A DNA stretch of 64,000 bases from Chaetoderma sp. LZ-2023a (GCA_034401795.1 CM067363.1:25725688-25789687), one strand, 5' to 3'; counted from the first letter of the stretch, positions 48,101-59,204 are shown. Numbers and translations are program-made. The notes: generated from the sequence alone by a model not told the origin.

Positions 48101-48700
48101 AGGCGCATTGCCTTGAAAGTGTCCTTCTGTCTTCCCAGGAATAAAAGTATATACATCGATACCAACACACTTACAGATGGGCCGAGCCTACCTAGAGGTG
48201 GGCAGGAAATAGTTAGAAATGGTTTGTAACCACCGATTAACATAGCATTTAATTACTATCAAACGGTGCGTTATTCATTTTAGATAAGCATAGAAGTATA
48301 CCGAAGGTGTCAGCTTATATGTAAATTAGCTATATGGTGGTGGCCTTATGTTGTCTCAAGACATCTAACCCAGTGATATCATATACATTGGCAAGATCAC
48401 TCATGTGGGTACCCTCACTATTGGACTGGTTGTCGTTACTACCGATGAATTGAGTTCAGTAAATCGCCAGCGGGCCTGGCCGGGTATTTTCCGATTTCAT
48501 CAGCCCGATGCCAGGCTCACTGGCCCGTCCCTCGGGACTTATGTCATTCAAAGACATCTGACACCTGATTGGTCAGGCTGAACAGGACTTTCCCGGATAA
48601 TGACGTAATTTTCTTCTTCTCTCAGGAATAATCACCCTATGAAGGAGCACCGCCGTATGCGTAGATTGAAGTTTATCAACGGGCAATATGAACTATGCTA
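48101..48700. other. Unassigned intergenic DNA
   Basis: No gene or recognised repeat is seen. Confidence 0.4.
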
Positions 48701-48702
48701 AT

Positions 48703-49108
48703 AATTCACCTTTCCAGAGTATTCATCTATCATCTGACCGTGTATGACGTCATAATCAGCTCAGCGCGTGTATGATGACGTCACAAACATTAAGTCACAA
48801 AGGGTTCCATATAGACCGTCACCAAATCTCAAATACTCCGACACGTTGTATGAACTGTATGGCTTTGTAATTCTTTGCTTTTTAATAAATATGCTGTTGA
48901 ATATTTTGGAACTAATTTGACTGGGGGCTGTTGCCTTGCAACAGCACCCAGTCAAATTGGTTTCAAAATATTCAACAGCTTAAATGTATAGTTTTTTGGA
49001 AATTTATAGTCGGGGTGTTCAGAGATCGATCGATCCCATCACGAGCGAGGTGTGGGTGGAGCTTAGCTAGAGATGGGCGGGACATAGCTAAAACCGGAAA
49101 GGCCCATT
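48703..49108 (+). mobile_element. Foldback MITE, family A (copy 11, near full length)
   Basis: It runs from AATTCACCTTTCCAGAGTATTC to GGAAAGGCCCATT, 406 bp. It contains TGTATGACGTCATAATC and TGATGACGTCACAA, and a palindrome shortened at its centre (GGGCTGTTGCC/TTGCAACAGC) with intact outer arms. Confidence 0.9.
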
Positions 49109-49590
49109 ATATCGAATTCTATATCACGCATTTAAATAGTCAACCATGTATACGTTGGCCGATTCAGGAGGTGTGAGTGAGCCGGGTGGCAGAGGATGAA
49201 ATCATGAAACGTCGTTCGATAGGATTTTAAAATCACGTTTGTCCAGACATTTGCAATAGAAAACATGGATTAATGCATGTCTGTGAGTAAATACATGAAT
49301 GCAAATTCCGTCTTCGTAACAATGGCACACACTCTGACCCCCTATGTATATTTACAGAGCTATTTAAAGTGGATGTTCAGCATATTCAATGTGAGCCAGC
49401 CATTCGACTTCTCACGATAGTCATTCGAAGCGCCTTCTTTTGTCAATCAATAGTGGAGTGAATTAGGCCGCGACAAGTCCCTATGGGCTGGCAGTCATGT
49501 GACATGCTCACGAGTCTACGTCGCTGGAAACGGTCAGTAACAGCTGTTCAGCTGATGTTTCATTTCATTTTGGCAACATGTCAGTAATTA
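49109..49590. other. Unassigned intergenic DNA
   Basis: No gene or repeat is recognised. Confidence 0.4.
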
Positions 49591-49862
49591 TCAGTAGAAC
49601 GCGACGTTTCCCAGTACTCTTCTCATTCTTTTGCCTACTTGTCCGGTCCAACCACCACGGTCTATACAACCGTACCACCATACATAATGCTGTGTCTCTA
49701 AATTTTTGTAAGTAATGCGAAGAGACGAAACAAACATGTTTGTAACGTTCATGGAGGGTAGATATCGTTTATAAGTATCCTCCTTGTAACGTTGCCGTGC
49801 GCTCTCTGCAGTAGCATAATAGCTACTAATTCGCAAGCAGAAGCAGAGACTCATGCCCTGAA
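49591..49862 (-). CDS. Possible terminal exon of an unrecognised small protein
   Basis: The minus-strand open frame follows an acceptor-like ATATACTTTCAG (ends at about 49863). It encodes about 88 residues rich in Tyr and Arg, with an N-V-T glycosylation site, YVWWYGCIDRGGW, a G-K-R and R-R basic pair near the end, and a stop. The basic pairs would suit a processed secreted peptide, but there is no signal sequence in this piece and no family is recognised. It could equally be a chance frame. No neighbouring exon was found. Confidence 0.22.
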
Positions 49863-50089
49863 AGTATATATTTTTATCGTAAATACAATTTGGTTGGCGG
49901 TATTAATCTGACAATGTATTCGACAAGGAAAGGAATTTAAAAAATAACACCTTTCTGATAGTCATATGATATTCTCATATAAACGATATCGCCGAGAAAA
50001 ATAGTGAACTTTGAAATGCCGCTTTTGAAAGGGACATGAGTAATCTAGCCAATATATACGATATATATGGTGTAACCCAACTGACTGGA

Positions 50090-50350
50090 ACCTGTTGCTG
50101 CATATGGTTTATTTCCCAGCTTACATTACAGTTCAGGAATATATCAGAATGCTTCCAAAGAAAAATAAAACGTACTGTTGAAGATTTTGAACACCATTGG
50201 AGTGAAAGACATTTCTGCCTAATGCAGCAATGTCCAGAAATCAAATTATTTTCAAAATATACAACAGACAATTTTTTACCTAAGATGTTTCAGTTTTTAT
50301 TTTGGAAATATGTGAACTTATTTCTGAGCTGGACTCTACCTGCATAGCTA
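50090..50350 (+). mobile_element. Foldback MITE, family D (copy 2)
   Basis: The palindrome CTGTTGAAGATTTTGAACACCATTGGAGTGAAAGACATTTCTG / CAGCAATGTCCAGAAATCAAATTATTTTCAAAATATACAACAG is followed by TTTCAGTTTTTATTTTGGAAA. It matches the copy at 7640-7870. Confidence 0.65.
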
Positions 50351-50402
50351 CCTTGTAATTCTGAATCTGGAAGTGCAGTGTATAACGAGATAATGGGCTA
50401 AT

Positions 50403-50580
50403 AATAATGGACATTTCCAGTTTTAGCTATACCCCATCCATCTCTAGCTAAGTGTCACCCACCCTTCGCCCGTGTTTAGATCGATCGATCTTTGAACTCC
50501 CTGACTATCAATTTCCAGATAACTACACAGGTAAGTCGTTGACTATTTTGAGACTAATTTGACTGGGTGCTGGTGATGCC
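50403..50580 (-). mobile_element. Foldback MITE, family A (copy 12, half element)
   Basis: Only the outer half is present: AATGGACATTTCCAGTTTTAGC...CTAGCTAAGTGTC...GATCGATCGATC...CTACACAGGTAAG...GACTGGGTGCTGGTGATGCC. It stops at the fold centre, where unrelated sequence begins. Breakage at the palindrome centre is a known weak point of foldback DNA. Confidence 0.75.
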
Positions 50581-52599
50581 AATTGTAGCGTCGTCGCGTC
50601 TGAGTAGATCCTCGTTCATGGGGTCCGGCCCATGTGCATGGTATGAATCAGCCCAACGGATCTCAGGGATTCCCGTTCATCAGAGGTGGGGTCAGATGCT
50701 CTGAAGAATACAGAAGCCGATCTCTGGGATCAGTGGAATGATAACGTTCCAGTGAGTTCGAGCAGACACTCCTGCACACATCACGGTTCCAAATCTGGTT
50801 TTAAGTCGTAGTTCGCTGCAGCTATCAGCGCTGGCCGAAGGCTGGGTTGGATTGGTTTAAGCCGACAGTTGGCTTGTTAGTTTATTGGATGCTACTATAT
50901 CTAGCGGATTCATAGCTCGCCTTACATAAGTGACAAGTATAACTACCAAGGGTTACCAAGGTTTTCGAAATATAATATATATATGAATAATCTTCTTCTT
51001 AAAGAGGCTTTCACCGAAGTGAGAGAAACTGCCTCCTGCGGACATCCGCCGATCTACTTTCATCCAACCACAGTTGAGCCTAAGGTTGTGTATTGTGAAG
51101 TGAATGCGTGACTTCATACGTGTGTGCACGCTGCTTTATGAGGACATATAGGATGGAGTCAGTCACAAAGTGAGACAGTTGCTGCTGGCACTTTTTGCTC
51201 TTTTGTGGTACTTTTAGTTTGGACACTTTTGCAGGTATACCACTAGATGTTGGTAACTGAAGCGAGCTTTGCAACAATTAGCCACTTTTATTACAGCCGC
51301 TTATAACAGCAACCGCCCCGGGCTTGTAAACAACAGTCAACACAAATATCTGAGCTACTATCTATTCTAGAATATGCCGAACTCGTGTCATTTCTGTGCA
51401 CAAGAAGGGTTGTCTAGTGTGAAGTGTTGATATGTAAGATGCCTAATGTTAATGCACTATTGCTGGTGTGTTATATAAAAACAACGAATGCAAGATTCAA
51501 TATATATAATACAGCTATAAGACAGACACAATGTAATTATACAAGTTCTGTGGAGAACAGCACAAACCGTGAAATAGCTAATGGAGACAATTTAACAACA
51601 TGCCTAATAGTCGTCAGTATAAGATTAACTAAAAGGAAGGCACTAATAGGCTGTAGGTGCGGAAGTCTGAACGGATTGCAAAATCGCCTAATAGTCGTCA
51701 GCGAGAGAAAGATGTTAAAAAAAAACCTGTTCCCAAGTTGGCCTATTAGTCATCGACGCTTGAGAGAGAAAAGTGGTGCCGAGTTACAAATGACACAAGC
51801 AGGATTTATGCAATATAAAGTGAGAAAAATGGCAGAATAGTTGATGAACGATGATCAAACTACAGTTGAAGAATTCCGCTTACTATGAGAGTTGGCAGAA
51901 ATGAAGCAAAAGAGTGAGTTCAGCGAAGAGTTCTGAAACTTCGACGACACGTTCTGCAGTTCAGCACAAGATAAACGATACAGCCAGCTCCGGTTCTGCA
52001 CAGTTGACAGTACTCTGAACAGTGAAGAGGGATCAACAGTATTAACGCTTTAAGCCCGAGAATAATCGGCTCTATGGTGAACTGAATGTGAGTGATACCG
52101 TTAATTCAGCTTTACAGGAAATGAGTTGGCACAGTTTCTCAGCTAGTTTGGGTTGGGAAGTCAGAAGGTAGGTAGCACAGTTTTCCGGCGCTACTAACAG
52201 AAATGCAGTTAGACCACATTTCGGTTTAGGTACAGACAAGTTATGGCGAGATAAGAATCGTAGCTAAGGATAGCTCACAATTTAGTCACAGGAAGAGTTT
52301 CTAGTAAGAGTATACTGAAGAAAGTTAGTAATTTTTGTGACACGCTTCATTCAGATGACTCTGGTGCGATTTCGGCTAGCATTTGGGTTCCGCTCACGCC
52401 GACTATTTCAATTAAGTCCTTCGGCCATGTCTTTGGGCCACACAGATTTGTTTTGGTACGCCTGCGAGGGTTTCTAATCAGTACTAGGAGTTGAGGTAAT
52501 TGAACTGGTGATTGTGCATGTACGCTGCTCAGTGCAGTGCATGGAGCCTCAAATGTACGCCCGTACTGAACGAGCACTCTATCTCGAGTGATTTTAGGA
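50581..52599. other. Unassigned DNA
   Basis: The plus-strand frame at 51424-51840 (138 codons) has an internal repeated word (CCTAATAGTCGTCAG) but no recognised domain. The frame at 51277-51080 (minus) is also unrecognised. The stretch may be a decayed element. I see no supportable gene. Confidence 0.4.
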
Positions 52600-52852
52600 A
52601 GTTATTGGTTTGATTGGCGTCTATCGAGTCCCTGATTTCAGGTCCCATTCACGCCATATCTAGGCTGGTATTGTATTTCAGTTTATTAATGGTAACTTCC
52701 CCAGTGTTTACATTGGTACCCGTTTATACTCCTGGGTGGAGAGAGGCATCGGGGAATGAAGTAGATTGCCTATGTTTCTACTGATGGCTCGTCCGCCACA
52801 CGATCGCCTACTAATCTAAGCAAGACTTGAACCACGCGCGCCCTCCCCCTCC
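52600..52852 (-). mobile_element. SINE family S2, copy 1 (partial)
   Basis: TTATTGGTTTGATTGGCGTC...GAGTCCCTGATTTCAGGTCC...GGTAACTTCCCCAGTG matches copies at 52937-53207 and 54352-54600. Its tRNA-like head would lie at the high-coordinate end and is degraded here. Confidence 0.6.
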
Positions 52853-52936
52853 CCCCCCCGCACCACCACCCGTTATTATCAGTCGATGACGCCAACACCA
52901 TTGCCAATCGTCTTCTCCACTGATGTGTATGGAGAA

Positions 52937-53207
52937 GTTATTGGTTTGGTTGGCATCTATCGGGCACCTGATTCCAGACCACATTCACGCCATTCTAGGC
53001 TGGTTTTATTTCAATCTATTATTGGTAACTTCCCCAGCTTTTACACTGGTACCGATTTATACTCATGGGTGGAGTGAGGCAACAAGGAGTGAAGGAGATT
53101 GCCTATGTGTCCAGTGATCGTCAGTTGTCCAAACAGAGACGCGACCCCTGTGTCGGCGGTTTCGCAGCTTTGCTCCTTATCGCCTGAGCTATCACCTCCC
53201 GACTGAT
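52937..53207 (-). mobile_element. SINE family S2, copy 2 (tRNA-derived head)
   Basis: The body TTATTGGTTTGGTTGGCATC...GGTAACTTCCCCAGCTTTTAC is shared with the other copies. On the minus strand the head reads GGGAGGTGATAGCTCAGGCG, a good A-box (TAGCTCAGGCG at 53181-53191), followed by a B-box-like GGTCGCGTCTC. tRNA-like promoter plus a shared body is the definition of a SINE. A short body piece recurs at 53222-53272. Confidence 0.65.
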
Positions 53208-53504
53208 TTTTATGCTGATCTTGGTTTGGTTGGCGTATAGTTTGAGTCCCTGTTAAACAGGTCCCATTCTCGCCAAGACTGCTGCCATACGGGCATAACT
53301 GATGACTGTATGTGGCTCTGAGAAGGACTATTTTAGCACTGAAAACGGCTGGATGCTGTACACAATACTTGCAGTTTTTCTGTTGTGACGCACGTTGCTG
53401 TTAGTTATGTTGACTCGACTGGCGACACCCATGGTGGTCACAGATGGTGACAGATGTTAAACGGTATCTCAGAGGCACTGGAAAGGGCCATTGATATATT
53501 ATAT

Positions 53505-53520
53505 AGCCCTGAAAAGGGCT
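53505..53520 (-). other. Histone-type 3' stem-loop match
   Basis: On the minus strand AGCCCTTTTCAGGGCT fits the metazoan histone mRNA stem-loop (6-bp stem, TTTC loop) except for the basal pair, and is preceded by ACCAAC as in real sites. No histone coding sequence is recognised upstream and no purine-rich downstream element is clear. It may be a relic or chance. Confidence 0.3.
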
Positions 53521-53804
53521 GTTGGTTTGCATACCTTGCTTGCGTGTTTTGCCCATTCTTTGCTCTTTGTTTTTCTCGTCAATGCCAATACTTGATGGCG
53601 ACAAATGGTAGAACGCAGCCTTAGGTAAATGTCGCTTGTGGTGGCGTCTGTCAATGGGCCAAGAAAGCTTAGCGGCCAGTCTGGACTATCCCCACTGTTC
53701 AATAGCATGACATGCCGATTTCGTCTGGCTAATCTGGGCGAGCGTGCCCAACGGGTCACGCTGTTAGCTCACTCCTCCAGTAAAGCCAGAGGTTATGCAC
53801 ACAC

Positions 53805-54310
53805 TGGAAGCAGAAGATATACGACCAGGCACCACATCCCTGGAACGAGAGCCTCCAAAAACAGCGCTCACCATCAGCTGACCAGACTGGGCAGCAGTTG
53901 TGTAGAATAGACCTGAAGAACTGGAATGCTCTCCGAAGAGACGACGCGGTAGCGCATCCGACATCGCCTGGACTTCTAGTCACGCTCTTAGCTCGCCACT
54001 GTAGTTGACTCTGGTGTTATTGACCGCTGGCACAATTCTTATATGGCTGGGCAACATATGCCCAAGACGACAGACATCGGCAGAACACTGCTCACCTTTC
54101 AGCAGCCCAACTGCAGCAGTTGTGCCACTAGTAGACCTATAGACGGGGCATGCTATCCAGAGAGACGATGAGGTAGTGTTTCCGACTTTAGCCAGACTGC
54201 ACCAAGCTGTTGGCTCAACGGCAACACAACGCTACACCAATGCCACGATAACTTAACACCTGGTCTACACGATCTGCACGCAATCCTGCATGCCTCCCGC
54301 CCATGCACCG
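53805..54310. repeat. Repeated about 165-bp unit
   Basis: GCTCTCCGAAGAGACGACGC + GGTAGCGCATCCGAC (about 53929-53963) recurs as GCTATCCAGAGAGACGATGA + GGTAGTGTTTCCGAC (about 54149-54183), with similar upstream words (CAGCAGTTGTG, TAGACCT). A third scrap, CGACGAGGTAGC, lies near 54311. The GGATGCGCTACCGCGTCG on the minus strand looks A-box-like, so these may be decayed SINEs. Confidence 0.45.
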
Positions 54311-54351
54311 CGACGAGGTAGCTTTACGACTTTCCGCGAACTGCTTTTTAT

Positions 54352-54600
54352 TAAGTTATTGGTTTGATTGGCACCTATCGCGTCCCTGATTCCAGGTCCC
54401 ATTCACGCCATATCTAGGCTGGTTTTATTTCAGTCTATTATTGGTAACTTCCCCAGGTTTTACACTGGTACCTATTTGTACTACTGGGTACAGACAGGCC
54501 AGGAGCAAAGGAGATTGCCCATGGTTCCAAACGCGTGAACTGGGTTCTCCGTTTAAGTAGTCCTGAGTGTTAGCCACTACACCAAGCCACCGCCTCCCTA
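54352..54600 (-). mobile_element. SINE family S2, copy 3 (tRNA-derived head)
   Basis: The body AGTTATTGGTTTGATTGGCA...GGTCCCATTCACGCCATATC...GGTAACTTCCCCAGG matches copies 1 and 2. The minus-strand head GGGAGGCGGTGGCTTGGTGT + AGTGGCTAACAC is A-box-like (TGGCTTGGTGTAGTGG). Confidence 0.65.
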
Positions 54601-55139
54601 GCTGCTTTTTATGGGTCGAATGGGGTCCTCTTATAGTTTATGGTGTCCACTGAAAAAGCTCCGGTACTCCGTTTCAGCCAATCCACACACGGTTGTAACA
54701 ACCAGGCAAAACCACGCAGTCACGTGTTACGACATCATAGGTACTTCGCCGCCTGCTCTTTGTGCGAATACAGAATGCATGCACTTAATCTATGGCATAG
54801 GATATCTTCTCCATGTCCTGTCTGCTTTTAATTTGGAATGCAGATTCGGTTTCCTTATGGAATTTGAGCTTGAATTCGTCCACAGGTGGAGCCAAATGGA
54901 CTTGTGTTAACGATTTTGAGAGCATGCGAAATATATGCATACAAGATGCCATCGCCGTACGTACAGTACAGTGTGCCTGGCGAATCTGGGTTTTTTGCGC
55001 ATGCGTGGTAGGAGATCTTATGGTCTTAACGTTTCCCCTGTGTGCTACGACACACGCGCTATGCATACGGACCGGTACGGTTGTATTAGAGAGGGGAAGA
55101 GGGAAAGCCCTGGCACGGCCCATTCTGGCCCGGCCCTAT
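54601..55139. other. Unassigned DNA
   Basis: Overlapping open frames of 99-135 codons on both strands (54611-55220) have no recognised domain, and the last runs into a MITE. No gene can be supported. Confidence 0.4.
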
Positions 55140-55370
55140 GCGATCCGTGCTACACTATGGCAGCAACACCGCCTTGTCAAATTAGTTTCAAAATATTCAA
55201 CAGCAAGTTTATTAAATTAGTAAACACATAGACTTCGTACAACGTTTAGCCCGTCAACAGGTATGCGTTCGTGGCGTACTTATTATGATTGATTATGACG
55301 TCATTATACACGCCACGTAGTTGATTATGACGTCATATGGTGGACGAATACACTGGAACGGTCCACTCCT
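55140..55370 (-). mobile_element. Foldback MITE, family A (copy 13, half element)
   Basis: It starts at the fold centre (TATGGCAGCAACACCGCCTTG + TCAAATTAGTTTC), then TATTCAACAGC, TTATTAAATTAG, ATTGATTATGACGTCATTAT and GATTATGACGTCATATGG. The other half is missing, the mirror case of the copy at 50403. Confidence 0.75.
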
Positions 55371-55720
55371 AGATGTCCAGTAATGCTTCCATAACGTTGG
55401 ATAGTCTGGTAACATTTGATAACAATAGGTCTTGTTTAAAGGATAACTAACCTCATCGCATGATATCTATACAGATGATCTAATCGGCCACTCATAAACC
55501 ATGCATAACGTTTTAAGCTTTTTATCATCCCGGCAAAGCACGATATTAGCACGAAATGTTGGTACAGTTCTACAGATCATAATGGTCTTCATGATTTACT
55601 TTTCAACCAATCCGAAACACCCTAGCGTGCCTGCCTCAGTATATACACTTAGTCACAAAGGTGCCAGCCACAAGTTTGGCCAAGTGGTATAAAAGTAATC
55701 ATACAGGTAAGCCGTCGAAT
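55371..55720. other. Unassigned intergenic DNA
   Basis: No gene or repeat is recognised. Confidence 0.4.
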
Positions 55721-55724
55721 ATTT

Positions 55725-56060
55725 TTAAAATTATTTGACTGAAAGATGTTGCTGCCATAGTCAGTAACAACTTGCCGTTAAATTAGTTTCAACATATTTA
55801 ACGAGATGAGTATTACATACTAAATACTGTAAGGCATTAGCGCTTACATGCCATCACGCACATTTGCTTGAGGAGACAACATGGCGGCGGTCACAGTTAA
55901 ACACTTAAGCGATATTACAAAGCAGATACTTGTGATACAGATACGGAAATGTGACAGGATATGAATGATATGGAATATATAAAACCTAATCTATCGGTGC
56001 AATACACCATTTGCTATGCGATTAACATCCATTTACACCATGAAGTCCAAGAATCTCAAT
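55725..56060 (-). mobile_element. Foldback MITE, family B (copy 3, inverted and degraded)
   Basis: GATGTTGCTGCCATAGTCAGTAACAAC leads into ACATGCCATCACGCACA, TTGAGGAGACAACATGG, TGTGATACAGATACGG and GACAGGATATGAATGATATGG, the reverse complement of blocks in 38545-39170. Confidence 0.6.
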
Positions 56061-56429
56061 TTCCAGATAAGAATGCAGGTATACTGTTGAATATGACAGC
56101 AAAGGTTTCTGTTAAATAAGTTTCGAAACATTCAACAGAAGAATTATTAAATTGTAGGTGATTTTTTATGCTTAACAGTTCGATCTCAAAGGTTTAAAAT
56201 GTTAAAACCAAACATATGCTTAAACTTACAAAGCAGGTGAAAGACATGCCAAGAAACAAGGTGTTCAATCGCTTTCTCCATAGCAGGTCCCTTTTCGGTT
56301 CACTCACACCTTGTTCCAATGACGTTCCAGTGGTGTCCCCCTTTTTCACCCAAATTTCCTCACTTTCCCCTCCTGAAGAGACAAATAGCATGCATAACAA
56401 ATTCTGATTTTGAGCTAACTTGGCTAAAT
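56061..56429. other. Unassigned DNA
   Basis: A short palindrome-like scrap lies near 56083-56145 (ACTGTTGAATATGACAGC / GTTTCGAAACATTCAACAG). The frame at 56499-56194 (minus) is unrecognised. Confidence 0.4.
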
Positions 56430-56810
56430 AACGGCGTACGAATTCGGTTATTAAGCCCATGTTGGTCAAGCCCGTCACATTGGCGTCTGCAGTGGTCAAG
56501 AGAAATCTTCATTTGCAAGACAAGTGAAGGCTAAATGAGATAAATTACCACTGGAACGATTGGCTGAGCCAGTCACTCCAGCGTTAAACTCTCACAAAGT
56601 ACTTACCTTGGCCGTGAAATGGACAGTGAATTACAGCATATTTGCATTGTTCTTGATCGTTAACCCTTTAGCGGTCAAGCGGTCAGAAACGGCGTCTGCA
56701 ATAGTCTTGCTATATTTCTATTTGCAAGAAAACCGCAAGTTGTGTTTGCGAATTCCAGTGATACACTTACTAAAATAATGTGCGATCGGCCTACAAATGG
56801 GCATTCAAAG
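56430..56810. mobile_element. Foldback MITE, family C (copy 5)
   Basis: TGGTCAAGCCCGTCACATTG...TTACCACTGGAACGATTGGC + TGAGCCAGTCACTCCAGCG...TTAACCCTTTAGCGGTCAAG. The central stem and the TTAACCCTTTA end block match copies 2 and 4. It may be two overlapping copies. Confidence 0.5.
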
Positions 56811-57239
56811 AGGAATAATTACAATTTTCTTGCAACACCGTGATCATTAGCTGGCTAATTAATTTGACCATTGATGCTCATTTGTATTATGGTCGAACTA
56901 AAAGAGTTAGCTACAAGATAGAAATGTAGATATATTTTCTGTGCCAGAGTAATGTTAGCGCTGGGTTTCATTACATTTATTGAAAATAGAGAGATCCATG
57001 ACTAGCTATGGCCCACCGGTTACTGGTTAATCTCCGGCCACTTGTAAACGTGTGTTGGAATCGATCATATATATTGACATCTGAATTCCCAGAATCAGTT
57101 TAAAATTATTCAACGCAATGTGTATTAAGTTGTAAATCAATCTAAGATATCCAAATTCATACACCTACATGACAGACTAGGAATGACTTCGCGACAGACT
57201 AAATTCATTTTGATTGTGACGGCAGCCAACAAAAGATGC
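56811..57239. other. Unassigned intergenic DNA
   Basis: No gene or clear repeat is seen. Confidence 0.4.
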
Positions 57240-57642
57240 AATTCACCTTTCCAGAGTACACACCCATCATATGACGTCACAATGAACTGTGTGATGTGTA
57301 CAATGACATCATAATGAATGGCGTCATGAATGACGTCGATAAGTACGTCACGAACGCATATTTGAAGACGGTCTATGCGCTGGTGTACAACTTGTTTGCT
57401 TTTACTATTTAATAAATATTCTGTTGAATATTTTGAAACTAATTTGACTGGGCGCTGTTGCTGCCATAGGCAGCAACAGCGCCCAGTCAAATTAGTTACA
57501 AAATATTCAACAGCTTCCCTGTATAGTTTTCATTAAATTGATAGCTAGGGCATTCGGGGATCGATCAATCCCAACACGGCGAGGTGTGGGTGGAGCTTAG
57601 CTAGCGATGGGCGGGGCATAGCTAAAAATGGAACCGTCCATT
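57240..57642 (+). mobile_element. Foldback MITE, family A (copy 14, best preserved)
   Basis: This is a 403-bp copy from AATTCACCTTTCCAGAGTAC to GGAACCGTCCATT. It has CATATGACGTCACAATG, GAATGACGTCGATAAGTACG + TCACG, TTTAATAAATATT, then a 92-bp palindrome (57421-57512) whose 45-bp arms differ at one position by eye, then CAGCTTCCCTGTATAG, GATCGATCAATCCC and GGAGCTTAGCTAGCGATGG. It is a good reference for the family. No open frame of substance is present. Confidence 0.92.
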
Positions 57643-57869
57643 GACGATGACGCCTGCTGATTGAGTTGAAGATCGAATCCCTTCATTCAAGCATGGCAAT
57701 ACGTTTAAAGTTTCAGGTCAGCTGGTGGAAGTTTGCGTTAGCTAGCTCAACTGTGAAACCGGGAGTAACTGTAAGCTAATGGTATATAAGAACACGGCGG
57801 AGACTTAAGTCACAATCAAAACACGTAATGAAAGACGTATCTAGGTCCGCCATAGACATTGAATCGTCC

Positions 57870-58020
57870 GCCAAATGTGCGGACTGTATGTCTTTACTAG
57901 TTAATAACTATTTTGGTAAATATTTGGAGACTGATTTGACTGGGCCCTGCTACTACCATGGGCAGCAACAACAGCCAGTCACATTAATAGTGAACTATTT
58001 AACAGCTTACTTGTAGGCCT
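57870..58020. mobile_element. Scrap of a family A-like foldback centre
   Basis: ATATTTGGAGACTGATTTGACTGGGCCCTGCTACTACC / GGGCAGCAACAACAGCCAGTC + ACATTAATAGTG, ending AACAGCTTACTTGTAGG. Confidence 0.5.
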
Positions 58021-59038
58021 CGAGTTAACTTGAAAATGGGATTCTGGGAAGCGAGGATTCAATGTATAGAAACCGATCCCAACAAGCGCAACGCGTGTGC
58101 AGAGCGTTCAGCAGCCACACCACCCCCACCCCCAATGCACCCCACCCTCACCCACGACAACCACACCCCTATGACAGGGATGCACCCCACCCCACCCCAC
58201 TCCACCCCACCCCACTCCAAAATCGCTTCTCGCTTTTTAGTGGTGAAGGTGGGTGGGAAAGATTGAAAGCATGGAGAGCGAAACTAAGGAATGATTAAGA
58301 GGTGTTGCTGCTCTGAAAATGTAGATGGTCCGGTTCCCCTGGAAAATCTGGAAAATTATACTATCTGTGAAGACATTTCGGACAGTGATCCTAATAAATT
58401 GACGAAATAACGTGCGTGCGTGCGTACGTGCCTGTGTCGGGTGTGTCGGGTGGAGTGGGTTGGGGGTGTTGGTGCCCTTGTTTGCAAATACCTGTGAGTC
58501 ATGATGGAGTGTGGCTGTGCAGACTTGATTCCCTACCTGCATTAAGGTGGATTCAATCGGTCTAATCTAGCCCGGAAGAGGAACTTTGTTAACGTTAAGT
58601 AGGCTTAAGCCATTTGAGGCCTAAACTCTCCATGTCTGGACTTAATAGGCACATGTTAGTCTAACACCACGAGAAGGACCGCCAAAATAATGTGGCACCA
58701 ACTACGAACCGTAACAAATTTTGAGACAACTGCACGGAGTTCTGTTGAAACATGCGCACCGCCTCCGCGTAAACTAACGCGCAACCCAATATAGATAACA
58801 ACACACATATATAACTCTACACACGTGTATTATTATTATGAATAGGAGTACGGTACTAACCGATTCTCTTCCTCCGCTAAGGTGTGGTAGGAACTTTCCC
58901 GTGACGGAGACCTGCGAGAGGCACTTTTCATCTTGCCAAACCAATTTATCGGCCGACGTAAGGCAGATTTAGTATATATTAAACTCGTGTACCCATACAC
59001 GTTAGTTGGCGCAAGGGCGTCTCCCTTACTTTGGGTAC
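58021..59038. other. Unassigned DNA with a CCCCACC-rich patch
   Basis: A low-complexity CCACCCCACTCCACCCC stretch lies at 58117-58220. No gene is seen. Confidence 0.5.
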
Positions 59039-59039
59039 C

Positions 59040-59087
59040 TATACACACATGCACACGCACACACACACGCACACAGACCGACGCACG

Positions 59088-59164
<77 letters not shown>

Positions 59165-59200
59165 CACACACAAACGCACACACGCGCGCGCGCGCACGTA
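59040..59200. repeat. (CA)n microsatellite
   Basis: About 40 CA units with CACG and CG interruptions are visible. Confidence 0.95.
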
Positions 59201-59204
59201 CACC

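Noticed and set aside
51424-51840. A 138-codon plus-strand frame
   Set aside because: It contains a repeated DNA word and Lys/Arg-rich low-information sequence. There is no homology I recognise.
54813-55220. A 135-codon plus-strand frame
   Set aside because: It has no domain, overlaps equal-length frames on both strands, and its end runs into a family A MITE.
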